Origin: Chryseobacterium sp. SORGH_AS_0447
GTDB taxonomy: Bacteria > Bacteroidota > Bacteroidia > Flavobacteriales > Weeksellaceae
Assembly: GCF_030818695.1 (NCBI RefSeq)
Contig: NZ_JAUTAR010000001.1
Coordinates: 4,086,501 to 4,150,500, forward strand
Length of the DNA stretch: 64,000 nt
Direction of reading: 5' to 3'
Below, one piece after another: positions 33,785 through 43,400 of the stretch (position 1 is the first letter of the stretch; every line of letters begins with the position of its first letter). The position numbers were made by a program, and so were the translations under genes. The notes under the pieces were generated by a model. It ran no database searches. It was given only the letters and a program-made list of their open reading frames with translations, and was not told where the DNA came from.

Positions 33785-35278
33785 ATGTCGGGTTTGTTAT
33801 TAACATTATTGCTATTACCTCTGGTAGGTTCGGGATTAGTTTTTGCCTGGAAAAACAATTCCAGCAAATATTTGGCACTGGGAATTGCGTTGGTACAGAT
33901 GCTCGTTACCTTCTACATTGCAGCGGATTTTGATTTTAATCCGACGGTAGACAGCGTATTGCAGCACGAGATCAATTACCCTTGGTCACAGTTTATGAAG
34001 AGCTCTCTTCACTTCGGGATCGATGGGATGAGCCTTCTTCTTTTATTGCTGACGAATATTTTAACGCCGATTATTATTCTATCTTCTTTCAATGAAAATG
34101 TAAGCTACAGAAATACATTCTACGGACTGATTCTGATGATGCAGTTCGGGTTGGTAGGTGTTTTCACATCGCTGGACGGATTGCTGTTCTACATTTTCTG
34201 GGAAGTAACCTTGATTCCGATCTGGTTTATTGCCGGGCTTTGGGGTCAGGAAAATAAAAGACTTGAATTCACAACGAAGTTCTTCGTCTATACCTTTGTA
34301 GGATCATTATTTATGTTAGCCGGATTGATCTATGTGTACAACCACTCTGCATCATTCGCGCTTACGGACTTATATAATGCCCAGCTGAACGAAACGCAGC
34401 AAACGGTGGTATTCTGGTTTATCTTCTTTGCTTTTGCAGTGAAGTTACCGGTATTCCCTTTCCACACCTGGCAGCCGGATACCTATACGTATTCACCGAC
34501 TCAGGGATCGATGCTTCTATCGGGGATCATGCTAAAAATGGCGATTTACGGGGTGATGCGTTATTTACTGCCGATCACACCGCTTCCTATTGCTGGGATT
34601 TCGGGGCAGATCGTAATTATTCTGGCTATCGTAGGAATTGTTCACGGTGCTTTAATCGCGATCATCCAGACCGATATGAAGAAGATCATTGCTTATTCTT
34701 CTTTCTCCCACGTAGGACTGATGGTGGCGGGTATTTTTGCTTCTGCCGTAATTTCCCTGAGAGGAACGTTCAACATCGAAGGAGCTGAAGGAGCTTTGGT
34801 ACAGACTTTTGCCCACGGTATCAACGTGGTGGGTCTGTTCTACTGCTGTGATATTTTATATAAGAGATTTAAATCGAGAGACATCCGACAGATGGGAGGG
34901 CTTGCAAAAGTAGCACCGAAATTTGCCGTATTGTTCCTGATCATCATTCTGGGTTCAATGGGCGTTCCATTGACCAACGGATTTATCGGAGAATTTATCT
35001 TGTTGAAATCTGTGTATGATTTTAACGGGTTAGCAGCAGTAATCGCTGGTCTTACGGTAATCCTTGCCGCAGTCTATCTGTTGAGATTCTACGGAAAGGC
35101 GATGTTCGGACAAGGTGATGAAGCCGTATTGAGTACAGCAAAAGACCTTTCGGCAGTAGAATTCTCGGTATTGGCCAGTTTAGCGGTTTTTGTGATCGTA
35201 TTCGGTATTTTCCCGCAGCCGATCATCGAGATGGTGAATAGTTCGTTGAAGTTTATCTACCAATCAATGGTAAGCTAA
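33785..35278 (+). CDS. nuoM: NADH-quinone oxidoreductase subunit M
   Basis: This 497-residue antiporter-like subunit has about 14 helices. The proton-path signatures are IFWEVTLIPIWFIAGLWGQE (key Glu), FPFHTWQPDTYTYSPTQGSM and MKKIIAYSSFSHVGLMVAGI. It starts 2 nt after nuoL. Confidence 0.97.
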   Translation: MSGLLLTLLLLPLVGSGLVFAWKNNSSKYLALGIALVQMLVTFYIAADFDFNPTVDSVLQHEINYPWSQFMKSSLHFGIDGMSLLLLLLTNILTPIIILSSFNENVSYRNTFYGLILMMQFGLVGVFTSLDGLLFYIFWEVTLIPIWFIAGLWGQENKRLEFTTKFFVYTFVGSLFMLAGLIYVYNHSASFALTDLYNAQLNETQQTVVFWFIFFAFAVKLPVFPFHTWQPDTYTYSPTQGSMLLSGIMLKMAIYGVMRYLLPITPLPIAGISGQIVIILAIVGIVHGALIAIIQTDMKKIIAYSSFSHVGLMVAGIFASAVISLRGTFNIEGAEGALVQTFAHGINVVGLFYCCDILYKRFKSRDIRQMGGLAKVAPKFAVLFLIIILGSMGVPLTNGFIGEFILLKSVYDFNGLAAVIAGLTVILAAVYLLRFYGKAMFGQGDEAVLSTAKDLSAVEFSVLASLAVFVIVFGIFPQPIIEMVNSSLKFIYQSMVS

Positions 35279-35294
35279 TTTGATATTTTAAAAA

Positions 35295-36680
35295 ATGAGT
35301 GTTTTAATTATTGTTTTCCTAACGGCAGTTGTTGCGTTATTTTCAGGAGTTTTTGAACAAGGGAAATTCGCAAGATACATTGGGATTTTGGGATTAATCA
35401 TCGCATTATGGGTAAGTTTTATGCCGGAACTTTCGTTCTTCGGACAGTACAGGCATATGTATGACTATACCGAAAATACGGCGCTGTTCACTAAAATATC
35501 AATCGTAACGACTTTATTGTTGTTCTTTTTGGGAGGGTTTGCCTTCAGCAACCACAGAAGCCACCAATCGGAACTGTACGCTTTGATGCTTTTTGCTCTT
35601 TGCGGTGGGATCATCCTTTTCGGATACCAAAACCTGGTAACGCTGTTCCTGGGAGTGGAAATTCTTTCGATTCCTTTATATGTAATGGCCGGAGCCAACA
35701 AAACGGATCTGAGATCTAACGAAGCTTCGATTAAATATTTCTTAATGGGTGCATTTGCGACAGGTTTCTTACTGTTTGGTATTGCATTCATCTACGGAAG
35801 TACAGGAAGTTTCGATTTATATAAAATCCAGGATTTCGGAGTTTCGAATCCTAAAGATGTGATGTTTATTCTTGGGGTGTTGCTTATTCTATGTGCTCTG
35901 GCATTTAAAGTAGCATTGGCACCTTTCCACATGTGGAGCCCTGACGTATATTACGGAGCACCTTCACTGATCACAGCCTTTATGGCAAGTGTGGTGAAGA
36001 TCTCAGGATTTTTTGCCCTGTTCAGACTGATGACTATCGGATTTGGAGGAGTAACGGCAGAATGGATCAACGTTTTCGGGGTATTCCTGATCATTACTTT
36101 ACTATTGGCGAATGTAATGGGTCTTGCCCAGACCAACGCCAAAAGAATGCTGGCTTACTCTTCGGTTTCCCACGCGGGATACATCGGATTGGTATTCTTC
36201 GGAATGACGAGCCTTTCCACTTATAACCTGGCATTCTACCTGTTTGCTTATGCTTTATCAACCGTAGGGGTTTTCATGTGCCTGATCTATGTTGAAAAAC
36301 TGAAAAGAGAAACATCTTTCGGAGCTTTCAAAGGATTGGCAAAAACAGAACCTCTGCTTGCAACGGCAGCAGCAATTTCCATGCTTTCCATGGCAGGGAT
36401 TCCTTTAACAGCCGGTTTCATGGGTAAATTTGCCTTGTTTTCCCAGGCAATGAACTCCAATCACGGGGTATTCCTGGTATTGGTCGCGGTATTAGGCTCC
36501 GCCCTTTCTATTGCTTATTATTTAAGACTGATCATTTCCATGTTCTTCTTTAAAGAAAGCTCATTCAAATCTTCTGAAAAGGTAACCCTTACTTATAATA
36601 TTGTAGCGGTATTTGTTATTGCTTCGATTATTGTATTGGGTGTGTTCCCGGATCTATTTGCAAGACAGTTCGGATTATAA
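35295..36680 (+). CDS. nuoN: NADH-quinone oxidoreductase subunit N
   Basis: This 461-residue antiporter-like subunit has about 14 helices. Signatures are FLGVEILSIPLYVMAGANKT, FKVALAPFHMWSPDVYYGAP and AKRMLAYSSVSHAGYIGLVF. It is the last gene of the operon and is followed by a strong terminator. Confidence 0.97.
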   Translation: MSVLIIVFLTAVVALFSGVFEQGKFARYIGILGLIIALWVSFMPELSFFGQYRHMYDYTENTALFTKISIVTTLLLFFLGGFAFSNHRSHQSELYALMLFALCGGIILFGYQNLVTLFLGVEILSIPLYVMAGANKTDLRSNEASIKYFLMGAFATGFLLFGIAFIYGSTGSFDLYKIQDFGVSNPKDVMFILGVLLILCALAFKVALAPFHMWSPDVYYGAPSLITAFMASVVKISGFFALFRLMTIGFGGVTAEWINVFGVFLIITLLLANVMGLAQTNAKRMLAYSSVSHAGYIGLVFFGMTSLSTYNLAFYLFAYALSTVGVFMCLIYVEKLKRETSFGAFKGLAKTEPLLATAAAISMLSMAGIPLTAGFMGKFALFSQAMNSNHGVFLVLVAVLGSALSIAYYLRLIISMFFFKESSFKSSEKVTLTYNIVAVFVIASIIVLGVFPDLFARQFGL

Positions 36681-36706
36681 AATATTTTATAAATCCTCAC
36701 CATATA

Positions 36707-36739
36707 AAAGCACAGCCTTCAGGGTTGTGCTTTTTTTCT
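36707..36739 (+). terminator. Terminator of the nuo operon
   Basis: AAAGCACAGCC pairs with GGTTGTGCTTT (one G-U), followed by a run of seven T residues, 26 nt after the nuoN stop. Confidence 0.88.
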
Positions 36740-36931
36740 TACAAATCCGAAAGACAGAAAAAGATTTCGAATACAATAAAAGCTTAGTTTAAATAAATAC
36801 GTTTTACTTCAACGTTGTGCATGAGCCTGAAAACTTTATTGGGACTTTTTTTAAGCTAAAACTCTTATTCAAAGCTCCGGATTCGTCCTACCAATCATAG
36901 TTTTTTCATACCTTTACTTTAAATTTCAGCT

Positions 36932-39232
36932 TTGTCGGACCTCTATAAAAAAGACACTCCCTTTCAGGTTTATATTTCATTCAAAAAATATTTGGATGTA
37001 TTGGAACATATCCGGTACAACGACCGCCTGGAGTACCGCGTCAATTATGCTGAATCCCTGATTGAAAAAACAAAAAACTTCCGCGAACTGAGGGACGGGT
37101 TCGAGGATACCCGCTTGCTTGAAAAAAATGAAGACCTCATCCGGCTTCTTCTGGCAGACCTCTTTCCTACAGGTCTAACCAATAACGAAATAAAAGCAGC
37201 CGGTATTCCCCTTTCCAACATTACTTTCAACTATACCGAAAGATTTAAGGCGATACTGAAAGATGCCGGAAAAGACTTTGAAATAGAGCTTCGGAATATC
37301 GACGATGATGAGTTTTACGTATTCTGTTGCTGCCTGATCTTACAAAGTTATTTTAAAAGAGACATTAAAAGCACCCTCCCGCTATACTATGACATTCCCA
37401 ACAGGCAGGGAATCATGAAGCATTATAAAATTTCGGTGAATGCCGATTTTACGGAAGTCTATCCTACGGAAGGCGCCCGAATCCCTTCGGAGGAAGTAAT
37501 CGATATGCTTCTCGAAAACCTGGATGATTTCAAGCTCTGGAAGAAATATTTCCCTTCCAAATCCTGGGTTTTAACAGGCTTTTCAATCGTTTCTCTGGTC
37601 GACTGCACTTCTGAAGTAGCCTTGTCAGACCTTAAGTCCAGCATGATCCAGATCGATCCCGAAAACCTGAAGCCGGACGAAAACCTCAGGGAAATTTTCA
37701 AATCTTATTTCGATGTTGCCCAGCTGAGCTTCGGGCTCATGCTCTTCAATGAAAAAGACCAACGGCTGGAAAAGCTCCCGATCTATGAAAACGTCTTTAC
37801 CAACCACATCTTGGATTTCTGGATCAATACCTTTGATGAAGAAATCCGGAAAAATACATTTACCAATCTGAATCATAATTCCAGGCCGATTGTGGTTTCC
37901 AATATCGAAAACCTGGACGATGAGATCAAATCGCTGCCCTCATTCAGGATCCTGAGAGACAACGAGATTAACAGCTTTATGGTAATTCCGATTATGAAAG
38001 ACGGCGCGCTGATCGCCATGATGGAATTTACCTCCCCTATTCCGAACAGCTTCAACGGACTGAAACTGAAAAAAATGGAATTTTTTACGGATATGATCCT
38101 GTTCTCGCTCAATCGGTTCAGCTTTGAGAAGAACTATCAGATCGAAGCAATTATCCAGAGGGAATACACCACCATCCATGACAGTGTGGTCTGGAAATTC
38201 AGGAATGAAGCGGAACGGTATTTCAACGCCTCGCTGGCCAAAAAGATCTATACCTTAAAACAGATAGCCTTTAAAAATCTTACACCGCTTTTCGGCTTTT
38301 CCGACATCCGGTCTTCTTCGGAGAAAAGGTACTACCTGATGCTTGAAGATCTTAACCAGCAGATCCATTGCCTCCAGGAAATTTTTGCTCTGATCAATTC
38401 GGACTCAGAGAAATACATCCTGGCCCTTGACATTTTTGAAAACGAACTGAACCATGAAATAAAGGCAGATACCGAGCAGCGATTCCAGAGATTGCTGCGG
38501 GACGAGATCCACCCTTTTCTTCAGGGCAAGCTTGAAATAAAATCATCCAGTGAAGTAAAGGCCAAAATCAAAGATTATTTCACCCAGGTTTTTGTGCAGA
38601 ACGGGCTTTTCTACGCAAAAAGAAAAAGCCTGGACGATTCCATTACCCTGGTCAACCGAAAGCTGGCGGATGTACTGGATGAAGCCCAAATCAAGGCCCA
38701 GCAGATCTTCCCGCATTATTACGAAAGATTCAAGTCCGACGGCGTTGAACATAATCTGTATACAGGACAGACCATTGCTCCCGATCTGAATTACCATTTT
38801 AAAGTAGTCCATAAGCTGAGATACTGGCAGCTAAAGACCATCTGCAATATGGAACTCGAATTCCGGAACTTCAGAAAGGATCTTCCCATTCATCTTGAGA
38901 TCGCTTCCCTGATTTTTGTTTACAACGAAAAAATAGACATCCGCTTCAGAATGGATGAAAAACGTTTTGATGTAGACGGTGCTTATAATTCGTATTACGA
39001 AATCATCAAAAAACGCCTGGACAAAGCGCATATAAAAGATTCCGAAGACCGGATTACCTGTCCCGGAAAAATCACCGTGGTGTATTTTGGTATGGAAAAC
39101 CAACGGGAATATCTGGATTACATCAGCAGGCTTCAGAAAAAAGGAATTCTTCAGAACGACACGGAGTTTTTTAAGGTAGAAGACCTTCAGGGTATTACCG
39201 GGCTCCTGGGATTGAGGGTTTCTTTAGCATAA
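36932..39232 (+). CDS. Large cytosolic GAF-like domain protein, TTG start
   Basis: This 766-residue soluble protein has no signal or membrane segments. Residues about 255-400 (EIFKSYFDVAQLSFGLMLFN, then SFMVIPIMKDGALIAMMEF) look like a GAF sensory domain. The flanking regions are helical and of unknown fold; a conserved-looking basic end contains PGKITVVYFGMENQREYLDY. No ATG is suitable; the TTG at 36932 gives the start, with a TACCTTTA box about 23 nt upstream. There is no kinase, phosphatase or output domain, so it may act by protein-protein contact. It lies alone after the nuo operon. The GAF call is moderate; the gene itself is certain. Confidence 0.75.
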   Translation: MSDLYKKDTPFQVYISFKKYLDVLEHIRYNDRLEYRVNYAESLIEKTKNFRELRDGFEDTRLLEKNEDLIRLLLADLFPTGLTNNEIKAAGIPLSNITFNYTERFKAILKDAGKDFEIELRNIDDDEFYVFCCCLILQSYFKRDIKSTLPLYYDIPNRQGIMKHYKISVNADFTEVYPTEGARIPSEEVIDMLLENLDDFKLWKKYFPSKSWVLTGFSIVSLVDCTSEVALSDLKSSMIQIDPENLKPDENLREIFKSYFDVAQLSFGLMLFNEKDQRLEKLPIYENVFTNHILDFWINTFDEEIRKNTFTNLNHNSRPIVVSNIENLDDEIKSLPSFRILRDNEINSFMVIPIMKDGALIAMMEFTSPIPNSFNGLKLKKMEFFTDMILFSLNRFSFEKNYQIEAIIQREYTTIHDSVVWKFRNEAERYFNASLAKKIYTLKQIAFKNLTPLFGFSDIRSSSEKRYYLMLEDLNQQIHCLQEIFALINSDSEKYILALDIFENELNHEIKADTEQRFQRLLRDEIHPFLQGKLEIKSSSEVKAKIKDYFTQVFVQNGLFYAKRKSLDDSITLVNRKLADVLDEAQIKAQQIFPHYYERFKSDGVEHNLYTGQTIAPDLNYHFKVVHKLRYWQLKTICNMELEFRNFRKDLPIHLEIASLIFVYNEKIDIRFRMDEKRFDVDGAYNSYYEIIKKRLDKAHIKDSEDRITCPGKITVVYFGMENQREYLDYISRLQKKGILQNDTEFFKVEDLQGITGLLGLRVSLA

Positions 39233-39291
39233 AAAACTCATCCAAATTACTGAATGAGCTGATATTTCTTATCTTCTGTTTTACTTTGCCT

Positions 39292-40464
39292 CTAAAGACT
39301 TAAAAAAGCATATCCGAATGACAGTACGGAAATAATAATTCCGGCCATAAAGATCTGGTAAGTGATCGACAGCAACCTGTATTTCCTGTCCAGTACTTTC
39401 CCTAAATAATAAAGGTCTTTCACCATAGAATCATAGATATAATCCCGGTCTTTGATGAGAATATGCATCGCATTCTGGTAATCGTCGAAAATCATCCGGT
39501 TGAAATTTCCGAAGAATAAAAGATTGACTTTTCTGTCGGTTACGTCCTGTGCCGTAAACCGCACTTTGGTAACGTTCGGCTTTGTGGATAAAATCGCAAA
39601 AATAATTGTAAGAACACTTGATACCAATAAAATAAAGCTCGGAATAATCAGGTGTGAATTTCGTGGTGCATCCAGCTTCGGAACCAATACGGAAAGGCAG
39701 ACGGAAATAATAATGGCATTAACGGACAAAAGAATGTTTGCCTTACTGTCTGCAATATCACTCAGTCTCGTGTGGTTGCCCAGAGTTACCCGGAACAGCG
39801 TATCTACGCTGCGGTCGGACTTCGGCTCTTTTTCTTTGTCCTTCTTGCTTTCGGATGCTTCTTTCTTGCCGTCATCCTTATCCAGCTTTTTCTCTATTTT
39901 TTTGATGTTCTTTTCTTTCAGAGGCTGCCAGTTCTTTTTGGCATAATCGGTATAGAATTTATGCTTGTTTTTAAGCATATCCAGGTTTCCTGAATTCCAT
40001 TCGTCGTTGGAGTAACATCGGACATTCGTCAGTTCCCACTCTTTTCTCAGCGTATCGGAAATTTCATTGTAATCATGGCTGGCAAAATGGCTGCAGTCGG
40101 CATCTTTTACAATTTTTTCCAGTAAGTTCTGCGGCTGATAGGTAATTTTGGTTGCCAAAATCAACCGCGAAACCTCATCGATATCATTTTCCGGATAGCC
40201 TTCCTGCTCGAGAAAGCTTCTTGCAATTTTTACGCCTGCTTCCTCATGCTCTTTGGCACATTCTATGTATCCAGTATCATGAAACCACAGCGCCAGCAGG
40301 ACTTTTTCCTGATCTTTCTCTGAAACCTCCGTATTTCGCAGAATTTCCTCAGCTTTATTTACCGTGAATGTAGTATGTATGAAATTATGATAAAAATATA
40401 CCGAAGATAGTTTATCTTTGAATAAGGCTTCAACATAATCTTTGGCTTTGTGTAAAATATGCAT
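39292..40464 (-). CDS. HD phosphohydrolase fused to a PycTM (Pycsar effector) domain
   Basis: From the ATG at 40464 (a GTG lies one codon upstream) the protein has 390 residues. Residues about 1-190 are an HD domain: YFYHNFIHTTFTV, ALWFHDTGYIEC (H-D pair), KEHEEAG and VKDADCSHFAS supply the metal ligands. A Lys/Asp/Glu-rich linker follows (about 192-222). Residues about 222-390 begin DTLFRVTLGNHTRLSDIADS, the start typical of PycTM, with membrane helices near 245-262, 270-290 and 367-387. PycTM proteins are the membrane-damaging effectors of Pycsar anti-phage signalling, which respond to cCMP or cUMP. No pyrimidine cyclase gene is in the window. The HD part could hydrolyse the signal. The head-to-head neighbour starts 26 nt away. 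Confidence 0.82.
   Translation of the reverse strand: MHILHKAKDYVEALFKDKLSSVYFYHNFIHTTFTVNKAEEILRNTEVSEKDQEKVLLALWFHDTGYIECAKEHEEAGVKIARSFLEQEGYPENDIDEVSRLILATKITYQPQNLLEKIVKDADCSHFASHDYNEISDTLRKEWELTNVRCYSNDEWNSGNLDMLKNKHKFYTDYAKKNWQPLKEKNIKKIEKKLDKDDGKKEASESKKDKEKEPKSDRSVDTLFRVTLGNHTRLSDIADSKANILLSVNAIIISVCLSVLVPKLDAPRNSHLIIPSFILLVSSVLTIIFAILSTKPNVTKVRFTAQDVTDRKVNLLFFGNFNRMIFDDYQNAMHILIKDRDYIYDSMVKDLYYLGKVLDRKYRLLSITYQIFMAGIIISVLSFGYAFLSL
40413..40420 (+). promoter_or_regulatory. -7 promoter box inside the HD-PycTM gene, for the divergent phosphoesterase gene
   Basis: TATCTTTG matches TAnnTTTG on the plus strand and lies 70 nt before the ATG at 40491, within the 5' coding part of the minus-strand HD-PycTM gene. 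No obvious -33 TTG is present. Confidence 0.45.
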
Positions 40465-40490
40465 CACCGAAATTTTATTAATGTAAATTT

Positions 40491-43400
40491 ATGAATTTAT
40501 ACTTGAAAACGCATCTAAAAAATACTTCTGTTGCTCTCAGGTTAGTACTGTCTGCCGGAGTGCTCTATTCCTGCGCAACATATAACGTAAAAAAGGGCAA
40601 AAACGTATCTGAAGTACAGCGCTCCGACCTACTGGCCGGCAACGATTTCAAGCTTTTTCTGGTAGGTGATGCAGGAAATGCCGACGAACCCCAGGCACAG
40701 CAGACCCTTGATTTACTGAAAAACCAGCTCGAAACAGCAGACACGAATTCGATGCTGATCTTTCTTGGCGACAATATTTATCCGAAAGGAATGCCGGCGA
40801 AATCCGACAAAAATTATGAAATTGCGAAAAAAAAGCTGGAAGATCAGTTAGCTTTAACAAAAAACTTCAAAGGCCGCACCCTGGTAATCCCGGGAAATCA
40901 TGACTGGTACAGCGGGCTTGAAGGGATAAAGGCGCAGGAAAATTTTGTAAAAAATTATCTAAACGATAAGAAAGCCTTTTTGCCGAAAAATTCATGTCCG
41001 ATCGATGATATCAGCCTGACCAAAGACATCAAACTGATTGTGATCGATTCCGAATGGGCATTGCTGAACTGGGACAAATACCCGGGCATCAACAAAGACT
41101 GCGATATCAAAACCCGCGAAGACCTTTTTACAGAATTCAAGGATTTAATCAATAAAAACCAGGATAAAAGGATCATCGTTGCCCTGCACCACCCGGTGAT
41201 CAGCAGCGGAACCCATGCCGGATACACTTCTGCAAAATCGAACCTTTATCCTTTAAAAAGCAAAATACCGGCTCCCGGTGTGGCAAGCCTCATCAATGTT
41301 GTGAGAAGCGCTTCAGGAGCCAGCCCGGAAGATATCAACAACCGGCATTATGCGGATCTGGCAGGCCGCATCAGAAGTATCGTGCAGGATAAGGATAACG
41401 TTATTTTTGTTTCCGGACATGATCATAATCTACAATATCATAAAAGCCGTAACATCCGGCAGATCGTTAGCGGTGCCGGCTCCAAGGTCGACCCGGCTTC
41501 CATTAAAGAAGATACCGATTTTTCTTACGGAGGAAGCGGTTTTGCCGTTTTAAACCTCCGGAAAGACCAGAGTTCCGATGTGGAATTTTTTTCCACGAAA
41601 AACAATACGGCAGAAAGTCTCTCCCATATTCAGGTAACTGAAAAGCCGAAAGAATTCGTGAACAATTATCCCGATACCTTTCCTTCGGCTGTGTCCTCCT
41701 CCATTTACCCGGAACGATTAACAAAGAAAGGGAATTTCTACACCTGGCTCTGGGGCAAGCATTACAGGAAATATTACGCGATGCCTGTTGAAGCTCCTAC
41801 AGCCGATATTTCAACGCTGGACGGCGGTTATACCCCCTTCAGGGAAGGCGGCGGGAACCAGTCGAACAGCTTAAGGCTGAAAGCAAAGGACGGGCAGGAA
41901 TTTGTAATGCGGGGTGTTAAGAAAAGTGCCGTCCGCTTCCTCAACAATATGGCCTTCAGGAAAAGTACCTTTGGAAACGAGCTGGACAATACCTTTCCCG
42001 AAAGGTTCCTTCTCGATTTTTATACAACCAACCATCCTTTCACTCCGTTTGCTGTAGGAAATATGGCCGATAAAATCGACCTTTACCACAGTAATCCGAG
42101 GTTGTTTTATATTCCGAAGCAGAAAGCTTTGGGAGCATACAATCAGCATTATGGTGATGAAATGTACATGATCGAAGAACGTTTTTCATCCGACCCGAAA
42201 ACCCTGGCTTCACTGGATCATGCAGACGATATCGTCTCAACGAATGATGTCCTGAAAAATTTTAATAAAAGCTACAAATATTCCGTCGATCAGGAAATGT
42301 ACATCCGCGCACGGATTTTCGATATGCTGATCGGCGACTGGGACCGCCATGCCGACCAATGGAAATGGGCGGAATACAAAGACGGCGATAAAGTGGTCTA
42401 CAAACCGATTCCGAGAGACCGGGATCAGGCTTTCAGCAATTATGACGGCGCAGCCTTTAAGGTCATTATGAATATCCCGGCCATACGCCACATGAAAACC
42501 TTTAAAGACGATATCAAAAACATAAAATGGTTCTCCATGGAGCCTTACCCGCTGGATCTCGTTTTTCTGAAAGGAGCCACTGAAGAAGACTGGATTGCCC
42601 AGGCAAAATACATTCAGGAGCATCTGACGGATCAGGATATTGACGCAGCTTTTACCAATCTGCCGAAAGAAGTACAGGATGAAACCATTACCGACATTCA
42701 GAGAAAGCTGAAAAGCAGAAAGACGAAACTGGAAAATTATGCTTCGCAGTACTATCAGGTCCTGCAGAAAAAAGTACCGCTGGCCGGAACCGTACATCCT
42801 GATAAATTCGTGATCACAAAAACCGGGAATTCCGTTAATGTAAAACAGTTTAAATTAGATAAAAACAAGGAAAATCCCGAATTGGTTTTCGAAAAGACCT
42901 ACGACGATTCCAAAACAAAGGAACTCTGGATCTACGGGCTTGAAGATGACGACATCTACGAAGTTTCCGGTGACGGCAGGCCGAAAACGAATATCCGTCT
43001 GATCGGAGGGTATAATCATGATACTTACAATATCTCGGACGGCAGTAAGGTTAAAATTTACGATTTTAAATCCCAGAAAAATACGTACAATACCAAAGGT
43101 GCCTCAAAGCATATCTCTGATGATTACAATGTCAATACATACGATTATAAGCATCCGAAATACAATTTCTTTGCAGGCTATCCGAATGCCAACTTCAATC
43201 CGGACGACGGCGTGATTTTAGGGGTTGTTGCCAACTATACGGTAAACAATTTCATCCGCGATCCATATACGCAAAAACACAGCCTGAGAGCCAATATGTA
43301 TACTGCTACCGGAGGCTTTAACGTCGGTTATAAAGGAATCTTTAAAAAGGCCATCGGAGGCTGGGATGCAGGCATCGATGCCTCGTTTACCACCCCATAC

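Noticed and set aside
39233-39291. Terminator between the GAF-like and HD-PycTM genes
   Set aside because: Only a 5-bp stem (CTCAT/ATGAG) without a good T run is present.
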